DNA of 64,000 nucleotides, taken from positions 4,030,001 through 4,094,000 of the forward strand of contig JAHREC010000011.1 in the NCBI GenBank assembly GCA_020081605.1, read 5' to 3'. Below the pieces are notes generated by a model that saw only the letters and a program-made list of their open reading frames with translations, made no database searches and was not told the DNA's origin. The first letter of the stretch is position 1; each line of letters starts with the position of its first letter. Shown piece after piece: positions 1 to 10,995 of this stretch. Source of the stretch: Albifimbria verrucaria (Eukaryota > Ascomycota > Sordariomycetes > Hypocreales > Stachybotryaceae). The translations under genes were made by a program, and so were the position numbers.

Positions 1-1758
1 TCCGCTTTACGTCGTAGTATTATATCCTTCAGACTCCTTTTTGTTTGTTTCTCTTTCTTCTCGTACAGAGGCTTGTGCTCCTCGTATATGTCGTGCTCAT
101 GCTCATAATCAACATGAACGAAGGCTCTCTCAACGTCGCTTAATCCTGTAGTCTTAACTTAGCAAATGCGATCCTGAGCAGAGATGAGTCTTGTATACCT
201 TCGAACTTGCGCTGTAGGCTCTGAGATACATCGTGAGACACTTTCAATGGCATTTCCTCATCCATGACAATGTCAACCTCAACAAAATATCGTTGACCGG
301 CATGGTACGCACGACACTATAACCCATTAGCGACCCTTCTAAAAAGCCGAGTATGAGATGGTAATGTTACTCACTGTGTCCACTTTAAGGATCCTCTCAT
401 CATGCGTCATGGCCATATACACCAGCTTAGATAAGAAATCCCGAGGCGCTGACTTGCCTACAAGAAGCCAAACTTGATCAAATGCATTTGCAGCCCATGA
501 GAACAGGATGAGCAGTGCGATGCACATGGCACCAATTGGATCCAGGTACCACACGAACTTGTCTCCCACCACAGCCATAACGAGACCAAAGATATTGACG
601 ACGATATCATTTCGATGATCCACCTGTACTGTGTGAGAGATATTGCTGACAACCAGGGAATTATATACTCACAAAGAAGACGTGAACGGAAGGGAACTTG
701 CGATACGCGAAGCAGTAAATCATGAGCGAACCCTTTGCGAAGACTGATAACGACGTTAGATCTAATACACGGGCGTTGAAGGTTGAAGGACTTACTGGCA
801 ACGCTAACAAAAACGATAGGGATGATGTGCAGTGACTCTCCCTTTTGCTCACCAGCGCCGAGACTTCGGGCGGACTCAATCAACAACTGGATAGCAACAG
901 TAGTCATCAGAGCGCAGAAGAGAATAATTCCAACAGTCTCGATCCTCGTACGACCCTTTTAGAGTTAACATATGTTGTCATTTTCTGGGAAAGGTTCCGC
1001 TTACAACAGGATATTTGTATACACTTGGTCTGGCAGCCAGCCATGATGTGATGAGCATCACAAATGATGAGACGAGATCCATCTAATTATGGGTTAGTTG
1101 ACTGGAAATGGGCTTAGATCTAGGAGAGAAAACTTACAAAAGCATCTGCGGCTGTGGCAAAAAGCTGTAGGCTAGTCAGTTATAATGTGAAGTAATCTAA
1201 GCTGAATTGGACTCACAGCCAGTGAACCTGTGGAGACCGCAGCATAAAGTTGGATCGCAAAAGACACAAGTTGACTGAGAACGATCCATAGACCGCGAAC
1301 TTGATTCTTGGTCCCATGCGGACATCTTCCTCGAGCTGAAGCCGCTCCTCGTCGTCCGCTCCGAGGAAGCGGTCTATCAGTTCATTTTGGCGAGTATAAA
1401 ACTTAGTGAGAGCTTTTTGTTCCCTTTCGGATGCTCAGACTTCATTTGCTCCTTGGTGACATTGTCCTTGCGGCAACGACCCAGATTGTAAGGATCAGCT
1501 AGATTAGGTGTGATTTCAGGCTCCGCCAAGGATGAAGACTGTGCAGGTGCTGGAGAGATTTCATCCTGTTCTTTGGCATTGCCTTGTTTGTGTCAGCCGC
1601 CTGAGACTTGGCAAATCGACCTTGGCATCTGGGAAACAATACAGAGCCGGAGCCCTGGGATGACATGCATAATCTGCGATGCCGAATCGGCCAGTATCCA
1701 CACCAGATGACTTACCAGCTGAGGCAAGCACAGGCTCGGGTTTCGTTGAGTCCGTCAT
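1..1758 (-). CDS. CDF-family cation efflux transporter (Mn-CDF-like), 3' end beyond window
   Basis: This is a cation diffusion facilitator, a multi-span membrane protein that moves divalent metal out of the cytosol. The first exon starts with ATG at 1758 (MTDSTKPEP...). Later exons give the fungal CDF motif FYTRQNELIDRFLG, the transmembrane segments and a C-terminal cytoplasmic domain. Two DxxxD motifs are visible: DAFMD, split by an intron (about 1147 and 1080), and DHRND (606-620). In the CDF family, DxxxD at these two sites marks the manganese-type clade, whereas zinc transporters have HxxxD, so manganese is the inferred substrate. The frame breaks near 1259-1262 (an A run on the plus strand) and near 1411-1435, and adding one base restores the homology each time. 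The last exon is still open at base 1, so the stop lies outside. A ZIP transporter lies upstream on the same strand. Confidence 0.85.
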
Positions 1759-2586
1759 GAGTAAGAAGTAATTGTGATATGAAAAGATGGGTATGATTAA
1801 CAGCTGGCTGTTATTGAACAAGACATGCATCGCATTATATTACCTGCCAATTGCTTTTGCCATCCCCCACAGCAGAGTTGTTACAGAACGAACCCCTTCT
1901 ACAAGTCCAGATGACTCCTGCTTCAAACGTCATAACTGGCAGATACACCCTGTACCGTGTCATACAAGGGAGCTAGACAGAACTGCCCCCATGTTAGAAC
2001 AGATTTTTGGTTTCAAGTGTCCTAGATCGACAATTACGCGTGGGTTCTATTGAGTGCCAGATTTGCAAGGTTGGGGAACGCGTTTCAGCTCCCATAGTGT
2101 CGATCTGGACGTCGGTCCGCATATCAAAGGGGACAGACTACGAGGCAGAGCTGAGACGGTTACCAAAACGACGTGAAAACTGGGAGCTCCGAATGATATT
2201 ATTTTTGGTATCATAAATGTTTCTCGTGTTATGCTTGTTCCCACTAGCCAACGCCTGCTCCCTTATGCATGAGCCTAAAATTCTAATCAGACGCTTTGAA
2301 ACAGTGGGCTGGTAAATCTGGGATGATATCCTGTCCTGTCTCCACATTTGGCAACATGTGCCTAGTCATAAGAGAGAAAGAGGAAATGTATCATATTGCT
2401 GGAAAGAGTGTCATGGTTTTCTGTGTTTTATACGAGTATTGAATTGCATTGCTGACCGTAGCGACTGTAAGGGCTGGCTTGCATGGCATCAAGCGACAGG
2501 GATGATTACGCAGACTGAGACTCCATGTCTCCCGTCCCCAGGCGCCATAAGCTGGTCGCATTATCATGGTTTAGAACGTGCACCTC
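1759..2586. other. Intergenic region between two tandem metal transporters
   Basis: It holds the promoter of the CDF gene and the 3' flank of the ZIP gene. The short open frames here have no recognisable domain and look like chance. I see no RNA gene or repeat. Confidence 0.6.
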
Positions 2587-4122
2587 TTAGGCAAAAGCAC
2601 CAACGATGGACATTCCGGCCGCTGTGTTGCGTTAGTGTGTGAAGCAAAGCCTTGGATCATTGCTGCGACGTACCTCCTGCTAGGACCCAGCAGAACGCGG
2701 AGATTCGCTGCTTCTTAGACAGCATGTGCTGAGACTCCTCAGACAGAAAATCCTCAGCGAGCAAGTCGACTAATGCAGCGTAGATCAAAAGTCCAGACGA
2801 GCTTGTGACGTTAGTTAGCTTGGCGTCTCTGTGTTGAGACAAAATTGAGATGAACTTACATGCCGTTGAAAGTGCCGACGAGAATGAGGCCCAGAGCGCT
2901 ATCGGGATCGTACGAATTCCTCGTGATGAGGCCAATAGCTTGTCCAATTGGGGCCGTAGTTCCAAAGGCAAAGACCAGAAGCCACGGGCGGACGCTGCCC
3001 TTGGGGTAAGGTACAGCTGCGATACGGGAGCCGAGGCCCAGGCCCTCAAACATCTGGTGGAACAGGATAGCAACCAGAAGAATGATGAAACCATCAGTTG
3101 TGATAGAAATGGTCATTCCGACGAAGATAGAGTGGAAGAGGATACCACCTTCCAGCATGGTGATGTTGGCAGCCATCTTCCTGTAGACCTGTGGATCGAC
3201 AGCGTTTCCGTTCTCATCGATGTAGGGAGAATCAATGTGAGGAGGAGCGGTAGCCGTTGCAGCCTCAACATCGTACTCAGGAACTGAATATGCGAGAGGT
3301 GACTGGAAGGACTTGATGGCATTCATCATCTCCATTCGCTGACGCACGTATTGCTCGTAGAAGACGACAAACCATGGAGGCATTTGTGAGTCGCTGACGT
3401 CCGCAAAGGGATTCGCTCCCTATCGTTCTGATCATACATCTTCTGGATCATTCGCTTCTCCATTGCCACATCATCCTCAAGATCAAAATCGAAACTCTCT
3501 GTGTACGGTCGGCGAGGTCGAACTGGAGCTCCAGCTGGCGCGGGCGTTTGCTTGAAGTTGCTTCCCGTGGGACCACCGTGAGAGTGTCCTCCAGTCTTTG
3601 CATTGAGATACATCTCAATGACAAATAGGGCGAACATAGATCCCATCATTATCACTCCAGGCATGGCAGGGTATTGCTCGGTGAACAGGTCTGGTAGGCA
3701 AGGGTTTGTAAGACTCGCAAAGGTCGTAGGAAGCAACTGAAAAGATGTTAGAACAGTCAAAGTATCAAAGATATCGTGACTTACATGAACAAAGGCCGTA
3801 GCAACTAGAACGCCAGTACCGAAATGCTTGCATGCAAAGAATACACTCTTTGGCATGTTCAGCCATTTGACCTTCTTGGCAACGACTGGAAATCCTGCGC
3901 CTGTTGATACGCGTTAGCGATAGCAAACAGCTATAGATTAGACTGTGTGCATACCAAAGAGAGATGCTCCCAAGACAAGAACTGTTCACTCAGTTAGCCT
4001 AGAATTTCGACAAGAGTTCCCGTTGACTCACAGAGACCAGCGACATGCAAAGGGAGGTCGTAATCCGCACCCTCATCAAGGGCACCACCACCGCATTGCG
4101 GTTTCGCCTCTACCGAACTCAT
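2587..4122 (-). CDS. ZIP-family (Zrt/Irt-like) metal ion transporter
   Basis: This is a plasma-membrane or organellar ZIP transporter of about 420 residues that would import zinc or iron into the cytosol. The start is ATG at 4122 (MSSVEAKPQCGGG), with a Cys/Gly-rich N terminus as in fungal Zrt proteins. Two short introns follow, then ACKHFGTGVLVATAFVH, the typical TM2 segment, and a cytoplasmic loop with a short HSHGG motif. The TM4-TM5 core has HSIFVG and HQMFEGLGLG, the metal-site motifs of the family. The last intron leads to a final exon ending AGMSIVGAFA and TAA (2587-2589). The frame breaks at a CCC run (3418-3420, plus strand): upstream reads ...DR and downstream GANPFADVSDSQMPPW, joined by one extra base. 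Confidence 0.9.
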
Positions 4123-7100
4123 TGACTACGATGTAAGAGAATGGAATAACAGATTGGATCTTCGGAGACAACAGGAGACATTAACAAGCAAATAGAACAG
4201 GTGATCAGCCAAGGAAAACGAAAGAAACGTAAACACCAAATCTGACCAGCAGCCAAGAAAGAAAGGAACACGCAAAAACGTCGTGGATCCAGCCACACGT
4301 CAGCGGAAGGAACAAAGGAGATCGTACGAGAGTCTCATGCAAACATGAGAATGAAAAGACAAGAACAGAGGAGAGAGGAAACAGCCTGATAATCAGGTCT
4401 TGGCTAGTCTTATGATGGACGCGAGGCTGATATGGCCCAAGCTATGATCATCAAGATAATCTACAAGATAGACTAAATGACCCTGTAAACCTCCGTAGGG
4501 TAGACTTGCAACATACAGTGGGCTGGTATGGTTTTTTTCCTTTGCTGGAGACGACAGCGTACGCGAGCACACAACTTGAAACCAAATAAGAGGCAGATCT
4601 TCGTGTCAACACCCCAAAACCCATCACCTGAACGGGACGCCGAGACAAGCTTGCCTGTGGAGACAGGACATCTTGCGCGTCGTTCGCCTCCACCTTCTCC
4701 AGGTCTTGGATAGTAACCCACATTGGGTAGGACAACCTCGCCCAAGGATAGTCCTTGATGGGCTCAGGAACAAGTCTCCAGCATTGACGACTACTTTTCG
4801 GGACCAACACACTCTGAAGCAGCCGGGTACATGATCGTCATCGTTGAGGACGAATATCAGTCTCGCCTGTGTGAGGGGTGAAACGCAGCGGCCGGCTCGC
4901 TACCAGTGTTGACTAACAGATTGGTCAGACATAAGGACCGGTTCTCATGAATAAATGAAAGCTCAATTCCCATGGTTGGTGTACTCTGGTGACACAAAGA
5001 TCAACAGATGAAAAGCTGGTTGAGCTCTCCCTGAGCAAGGCAGGGGACAAGTTAAGCATGGCCAGGACCCTGTACTTGCGTCCATGCAAGCCCTTGTGCT
5101 GTAGCATGAGCAGCCCGCGGTACGAAGCCGAGGCATTAGCGGCAAGGCTTGAGGCGGGAAAGCATGGCTTCTGAAACAGTCCCAGGGCCCTGATTATCGG
5201 AGAATACTTCGCAACGGCAGTCTCGACCGCGGGCAGGAGATCGCAGAATGGGGCCCCAGGGGACCACATAGTGGCCCCAGCGATCTCATGGGCCGCGCGA
5301 AGTGCCGATCGACCCATTAAATGCCGAGTGATATACGGTACCCCCGTGAGACACTAGCCCTGGAGATGGCACGGACCGTAGGCCGGGGAAAAGAGCTTGG
5401 TCGACGCTTGGGCCGTCTGGGACAAAGGGAGAGGAGACGGAACTTGTGGATTGGATGTGGGTAAGGTATGGAAATGTCAACCCAACATGCTTGTCAGGTT
5501 TGTAATACGCAAGGCTACTTTTCAGACCAAAGCAGCTCGGCTTCTCGCATGCCCGGTGTCGTCTTTGTATGTGCTTTAATAGTGTAAATGGGTAAATCAG
5601 GTCACAACCACGCAAAAAGCAACGAACAACTTAATTGGGAGCTGGCGAATTCCATACTATTTAAGTTCTGTGATCCTTTCGAACTCATCTGAAAATATAA
5701 AAACCTCCTTGCCTGACTTAGGGGCAAGGGATCAGCTGCACAGACAGCTCTCTTGGCCAAGTACATGCTCACACACCAAAGGCGTGGGTTACCATGCATC
5801 CTTATTGGACAATTAGAAAGAAAGCCATACAGTTGAGATTCTAGTCGCTCCAAGAGAAGAATGCAAAGGGACATTGTAGCGCTCATGTTCATATTTGAGA
5901 ACTGTTGTGGCCTTCGAGACTCCTACTAAGGCACGCATCCATTCAGTCTCCGTTTTCACTTACCGTTTTAACTGGAGATTGCCGCTCTTATTTGACACAC
6001 ATAGCACATATTCTTACCGCTTGTCTACTTAATGTTCCTTTCATGCAATTGGCCCGTTTCATCCTCACCCGATGTTCACTTTGCTTTTGCAGAGCCCCAT
6101 GACACCATCTGAATCGAACCAGTTACTCCTGGCTGGAGCTCGTACATAAGGAAGAGCTACATGTTCGTGATCTTTGGACATGATTCATTAGAAACCATAC
6201 TTGTGAGACCAATCCAGTAAAGTCAGCTTTGCAAGCAAGGAATAACCCTCCGTGTTCATGGCTTCAGGGTTAACCATCTTACACTAAACAGTATACGTAA
6301 CGTAGATCCCTAAGTCAGGCAAATCTGCGAACCCAATATCTCTAACACGCACATACTCCGTGCGACTTAGTGGCACAAAAATCTTGCCATAATTCTATTT
6401 TTAACATGACTGGTTTCACAGTAAAACTTCAACGGAAGTATACCACATCTGGCGCTCCTTTTTGCTCTTAGTTTGTTTGTCCTCCCTTCTTTTCAAGTGT
6501 CACCCCGGGGATTTCTGAGTTGCTCAGCCCATATCATAGGTCTCGCCATCCGTACTCACCGAAAACGGCACCACCCCTGAAGCCCTTTCCTTTGTTGACA
6601 GAAGTTCTGTCGCACACTGTGGCAATATTAGAAGCTTATACTTGATTAGAGAGATATTTGTAATAGCGACCCGAGACTGAGACGCCATATGACTCGTTTG
6701 ATCAGCAGCCTTTTCCCAAAAGGCGCTTATAGACAACAGGCTCCTGGCAGCAGCACCATTTTCTCCGATCAGATGAACGGGAAAACGTGCCGAGTGCCAA
6801 GAAGTTACCCCTCCCGCAGGTTAGAGTTGTAAAGAGGCTGAGGCCTCAGCTTTGTCTTTATATCAATCGTTTCAAGTATCACCAAGTGTAGTGCTACGAA
6901 CGATCGCAACATAGCCACCACGGTAGTAGGCCAAGTCCTGTACCGGGTGTGTAAGAGACACCTTTAGTAAATAAGAACGAGAGCAAAAGAAGAAGACACC
7001 TAGGAGAATTCAAGAAGAGAATTGGGAAAGGAGGCACCGAGTCTCGTATTCTAGTGGATAACTGAGACTTAGATGCTTCATGTAGCGAGGGAAGTGTTAT

Positions 7101-7205
7101 TTATTGGAGGCTATGTATGCATTAAGGCATGCCAAGAAGCATTAGTAGCCAGGATTAACCTAGCTGTGTAGCCTCAATAATTATCATCGCCATCTATTGA
7201 GACTT
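4123..7205. other. 3.1 kb intergenic region without a supported gene
   Basis: I read both strands for split exons, signal peptides, transporter or enzyme motifs and tRNA arms and found none. The open frames are short, overlap on both strands and are rich in Cys, Ser and Arg, as expected by chance. The right end is the 3' flank of the GH3 gene and the left end is the ZIP promoter. Confidence 0.55.
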
Positions 7206-9779
7206 CTAACCAACAGTCACGCTGATGTTACCCTTGAAGGTTTCACTTGAAGTTCCCACAAACAGCTTGAACTCGCCCGGCTCGACAACGTACTCCATCT
7301 TACGGTTCCACAAGCCCCAAGCGTCCACCTTGAGATCGATCTCGACCTTCTTAGTCTGTCCAGCCTTGACGGAGACCTTCTTGAAGCCCTTGAGTCTGTA
7401 GCGGGGTTGCTCAACGCTGCTAACGACATCCTTGACGTAAACCTGCACGACGTCCTTGCCGTCACGCTTAGACTTGTTTGTCACGTCCAGAGAGACGGTG
7501 ACTGTGTCTGATGCAGAAAGCTTTGTCTTGGATGCAGAGATCTTGGAGTACTCAAAGTTGCTGTAGGACAAGCCATAGCCGAAGGGGTAGAGAGGCAGAG
7601 GGCTCTCAAGAGCGTAGTCACGTCCCCACTTGATATCGCCGTTGGGGTAAACCTGGCCAGGGTTCCAGCTTGGACGTCCGGAAACAAGGTAATCGTAGTA
7701 AATGGGCAGGACGCCAACATCACGAGGGAAGCTGACTGACAGTCTTCCGGAAGGGTTGACGTTGCCGTAGAGGACATCGGCCAGAGCAAAGCCGCCCATC
7801 TCGGACTGGTAGAATTGCTGCACCAGCGCGGCGGCCTCATCGGAGATCCATGGCTCCGTAATGGGCTTACCAGAGCTGTAGACAACGACGGTGGGCTTGC
7901 CAGTGTCAATAATGGCCTTAACGAGGCGACCCATAGCTCCGACAAGATCCAGGGTGTGCATATCAACGGACTCGCCAGTGGTGGCGTTCAAGCCTTGCCA
8001 CAGCTCGTTCTGATCTCGCGACCAAGTACCGACAACAACAACGGCAACATCTGCAGACTTGGCGGCAGCAATGGCCTCATCAAAGCCAGAATCGTCGTTG
8101 GACCAACGCTCACAACCCTTGGCGTACACAACCTCACCCTTGCTGGCAGCCTTAATACCGTCCAGGGAGTGGCACCACGGTACTGTGACTCATAAATGAC
8201 ATAGTCACCGTACTGTTCAGAGTTAGCAAACAGACCACGGAATGGAATTGATGGATTGACCCACGTTAACATAGCCATGGGCCATAGGACCAATGACAGC
8301 AACCTTGGCATCCTTCTTCAACGGCAAAATGTTGTCCTTGTTCTCAAGGAGCACAATACTCTCAGCATCGAGCTCTTGTGCAAGCTTCTTGTGTTCCTTG
8401 GTGTTGATGTGCTTCCAAGTGTCCTTTTCGGAAACGGCGGTCTTGGGCTTCTCGAACATACCAAGAGCAAACTTGGCCTTGAGAACTCGAGAGACTGCCT
8501 GGTCCACGACCTTGATGTCGAGCTTGCCCGACTTGACAAGGTCGGGAATCTTTCGAAGCTGTATCTTCCACCACCCATCTCTACATCATTGCCAGCAGGC
8601 AGCGCCTACCAATTGTTAGCGAAATCCCAAGATTGGTAGCTCAAGATTCATACCTCCAAGGTGATGCAGTCATCGTCGCCCTTGGCACAGATGTTGAAGG
8701 CATCGGCCAAGCGAGCAGTGCCACCTGCATCAGAGATGACATAGTACTCGAAACCCCACTCCTCTCGGAGAATGTCAGTCAGAATGTGCTTGTTGGCCAC
8801 AACTGGGATACCGTCGTAGGAGTTGTAGGAAGACATGACAGAGTAGGCATCACCGTCCATGACGGCTCGCTTGAGGGAGGGAGGTAAAGGCTCCTCAGCT
8901 CTCTCTCTCCTCCGTGAACGGGGCCAGTGTTGAGACCCTGCTCTGGCGATGCGAAGGCAGCCTGAAGAAGTTAGAAGAGCCATTAATGTTGAAGCCTGGA
9001 GGGTCTGGCTTACAAAGTGCTTGACTTGGGCGGAAACGCCCTTGTCCTGAAGGCCCTTGACGAAGTGGTACGCCAATTCACCAACACTGGAAACTATGTG
9101 AGCCTAGGTCAAGTTGTGGATGCGAGGACGAAGACTAACAGGTAAGGATCTTCACCAAATGTTTCCTCGACTCGACCGAATCGCAGTTCTCGGCCAAGAT
9201 CGGCAACGGGTGTAAAGACCTGGTTGACACCGAGGGCAAGCGCCTCTTTGGCGATGACATTGGCCATCTTTTCAACCAACTCCGGGTTGAAGGCGCAAGC
9301 AATGGCGATGGGGAGTTGAAGATGGTAGCGTTCATTGCTAGGAATCCGTGAAGACCCTCGCTCTGGATGAAGGCAGGGATTCCTACAGTGTCTTTTGTCA
9401 GTATAACCTGAATGTTGGTACGCAGAACGAAGTCATGCTAACCAAGCTTAGTCTCCTTGATGAGATAGTCCTGGGCAACATTGGCAGCCTTCTTGATGAT
9501 CTCGGGCTCAGCGTACAAGCCGGTCCACACAGCATGGGATCGGTACTCCATGCTCCATTCGAGACCGGTCTTGTTGACCTTGCCATTTTCCAGGTCAAGA
9601 TAGCTTCGCATGTCTCCTTGGATCAGCTGGGACATCTTCTCCTTGATAGACATGCGCTTGAGGAGATCAGCGACTCTGTCATCGATCTTGGCTTTGGGAT
9701 TCTTGTAGACCGGGGTGAGTTCGGCAGCCTGTGCAGTGGCCGCAAGGGCGACGGCGAAAGCCGACATGCGAATCTTCAT
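7206..9779 (-). CDS. Secreted GH3 beta-glucosidase/beta-xylosidase-like enzyme
   Basis: This glycoside hydrolase family 3 enzyme of about 765 residues probably releases glucose or xylose from the non-reducing end of oligosaccharides outside the cell. ATG at 9779 opens a signal peptide (MKIRMSAFAVALAATAQA). The GH3 N-terminal barrel follows, with SEGLHGFLA, RFGRVEETFGEDPYL and QVKHF. The predicted nucleophile is the Asp of VISDAGG. The C-terminal domain contains SIVLLENKDNILPL and YPFGYGLSYSNFEYS, then a fibronectin-III-like domain ending at TAG (7206-7208). About five introns are visible, one with a TGCTAAC branch site just before YGDYVIYESQ. The frame breaks at short runs near 8165, 8551, 8874 and 9310, and one added base restores family sequence each time. 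It is divergent from the GH31 gene. Substrate cannot be fixed from sequence alone. Confidence 0.88.
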
Positions 9780-10995
9780 GATGACTGAGTGTGAATGCGC
9801 ACCCGCTACCTGACCGAGAGATTGACGGCTGAAGGGGCACGGTACAAGATTGCAACAGAGGCGGTATTATATAGATCGGCCGGAGTCCAGGCCCTGTGCC
9901 TTTCGAACCGCCCAGCCGGAGGGCCAATAATTGAGAGCCGTCATTTTGCTCACGATGGGATTAGCTCGCCTGAGAAGAACCTAGCATGCATATGCATCTT
10001 CTCCGCAAAGCCGTCGGCTGGAGATGGAATTTTTGTGATCTGGATGCGACGGTGTAGGTGAGACGTGGGTTGTTGAGAGTCGTTGGAGGAGGCAACTGAC
10101 GAGCAATACGGTATAAGACGTATCATGACAACGGCAGCTCAGCATAGACAAAAGGAATTGAGCCTTCAATCCGCATAATTCCAAACTCTGGAACCGAAAG
10201 CACGGACAGAGTCCTTCGATCTGCTCTCCCTGGTTCGTGGCTCGTGACGGCGACAACCCCATAGATGGTGGTGAGCAGCGTAACATCGCTTAACGGGACC
10301 CTTGGCGGAGCGGAAACACAGCCCGAACTGCCAGGGCTCGTCGATCTCAATACAATAGACGGGCAATGCAGGTTGGGGAATTGGTGGAGAAAGTCGCGTC
10401 CAGTGGGACAGGCCCATTCAGCGTGTGCATGTGGATGTGGATGTGGAGGGTGGAGGGTGGAGTGTGAGGAGAAGGACGGGGAGGGGAAGCGCTGCGGAGG
10501 GGCGAGGCAGAAGCATCCCCAAACTCGAACTCCCTCCGAGCTCGTCGCTTGCATATCCGCCCTCGGGTGAATTAGCCCACCAATAATGGCATCTCTCATA
10601 TTTGCCAATTCCACTGATCCTGGATCTCGGCCTTTCGTCAATTCACCCGATCATCCTACGGCTATTACTCCACACCTCGTCTAGCTTCCACCGTCCACGA
10701 ACGCATCATCTTTCCAAAGCAGAAACATACGAGGCCACTCACAGTCGAGAGGGTCCCCAACGTAGAGCCGGTTAGCGAAAGCTTGATGCGTCAACATGCA
10801 TTGCTACAGCGGGGACGTCGGGGGTGACTCCTCATTACATCCCTGGCTCGTGGAATAGAAGGCCAGGACTTCCGATACTGCGCTCTCGTCTCACCCGTGG
10901 CTAGCCATCTTATACATCCAGCTCTCAAGACGAGAAGCCAAGCTCTCGGAATCACTTGGCTGAGTTAACCAGCTGCACCTGTCTCATCCGCCATC
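9780..10995. promoter_or_regulatory. Divergent promoter region of the GH3 and GH31 genes
   Basis: This 1.2 kb lies between two divergent start codons. It holds GGCTAA on the minus strand (10572-10577) and GGCTAG at 10899-10904, which itself reads GGCTAG on both strands. GGCTAR is the core bound by XlnR/Xyr1-type xylanase regulators, so these are candidate sites only, since hexamers occur often by chance. A long minus-strand frame (10123-10641) has no family features. Confidence 0.35.

Noticed and set aside
64..200. Frame change near the last CDF exons
   Set aside because: It is explained by a short GTATAC...TACAG intron, after which the frame continues to the window edge.
8225..8280. Apparent frame break in the GH3 gene after AHGYVN
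   Set aside because: This is an intron with GTGGGT donor, TGCTAAC branch site and ACAG acceptor that joins HGYVN to YGDYVIYESQ.
10123..10641. 172-codon minus-strand frame between the two glycosidase genes
   Set aside because: It is low-complexity (Pro/His runs), has no family features and lies in the divergent promoter.
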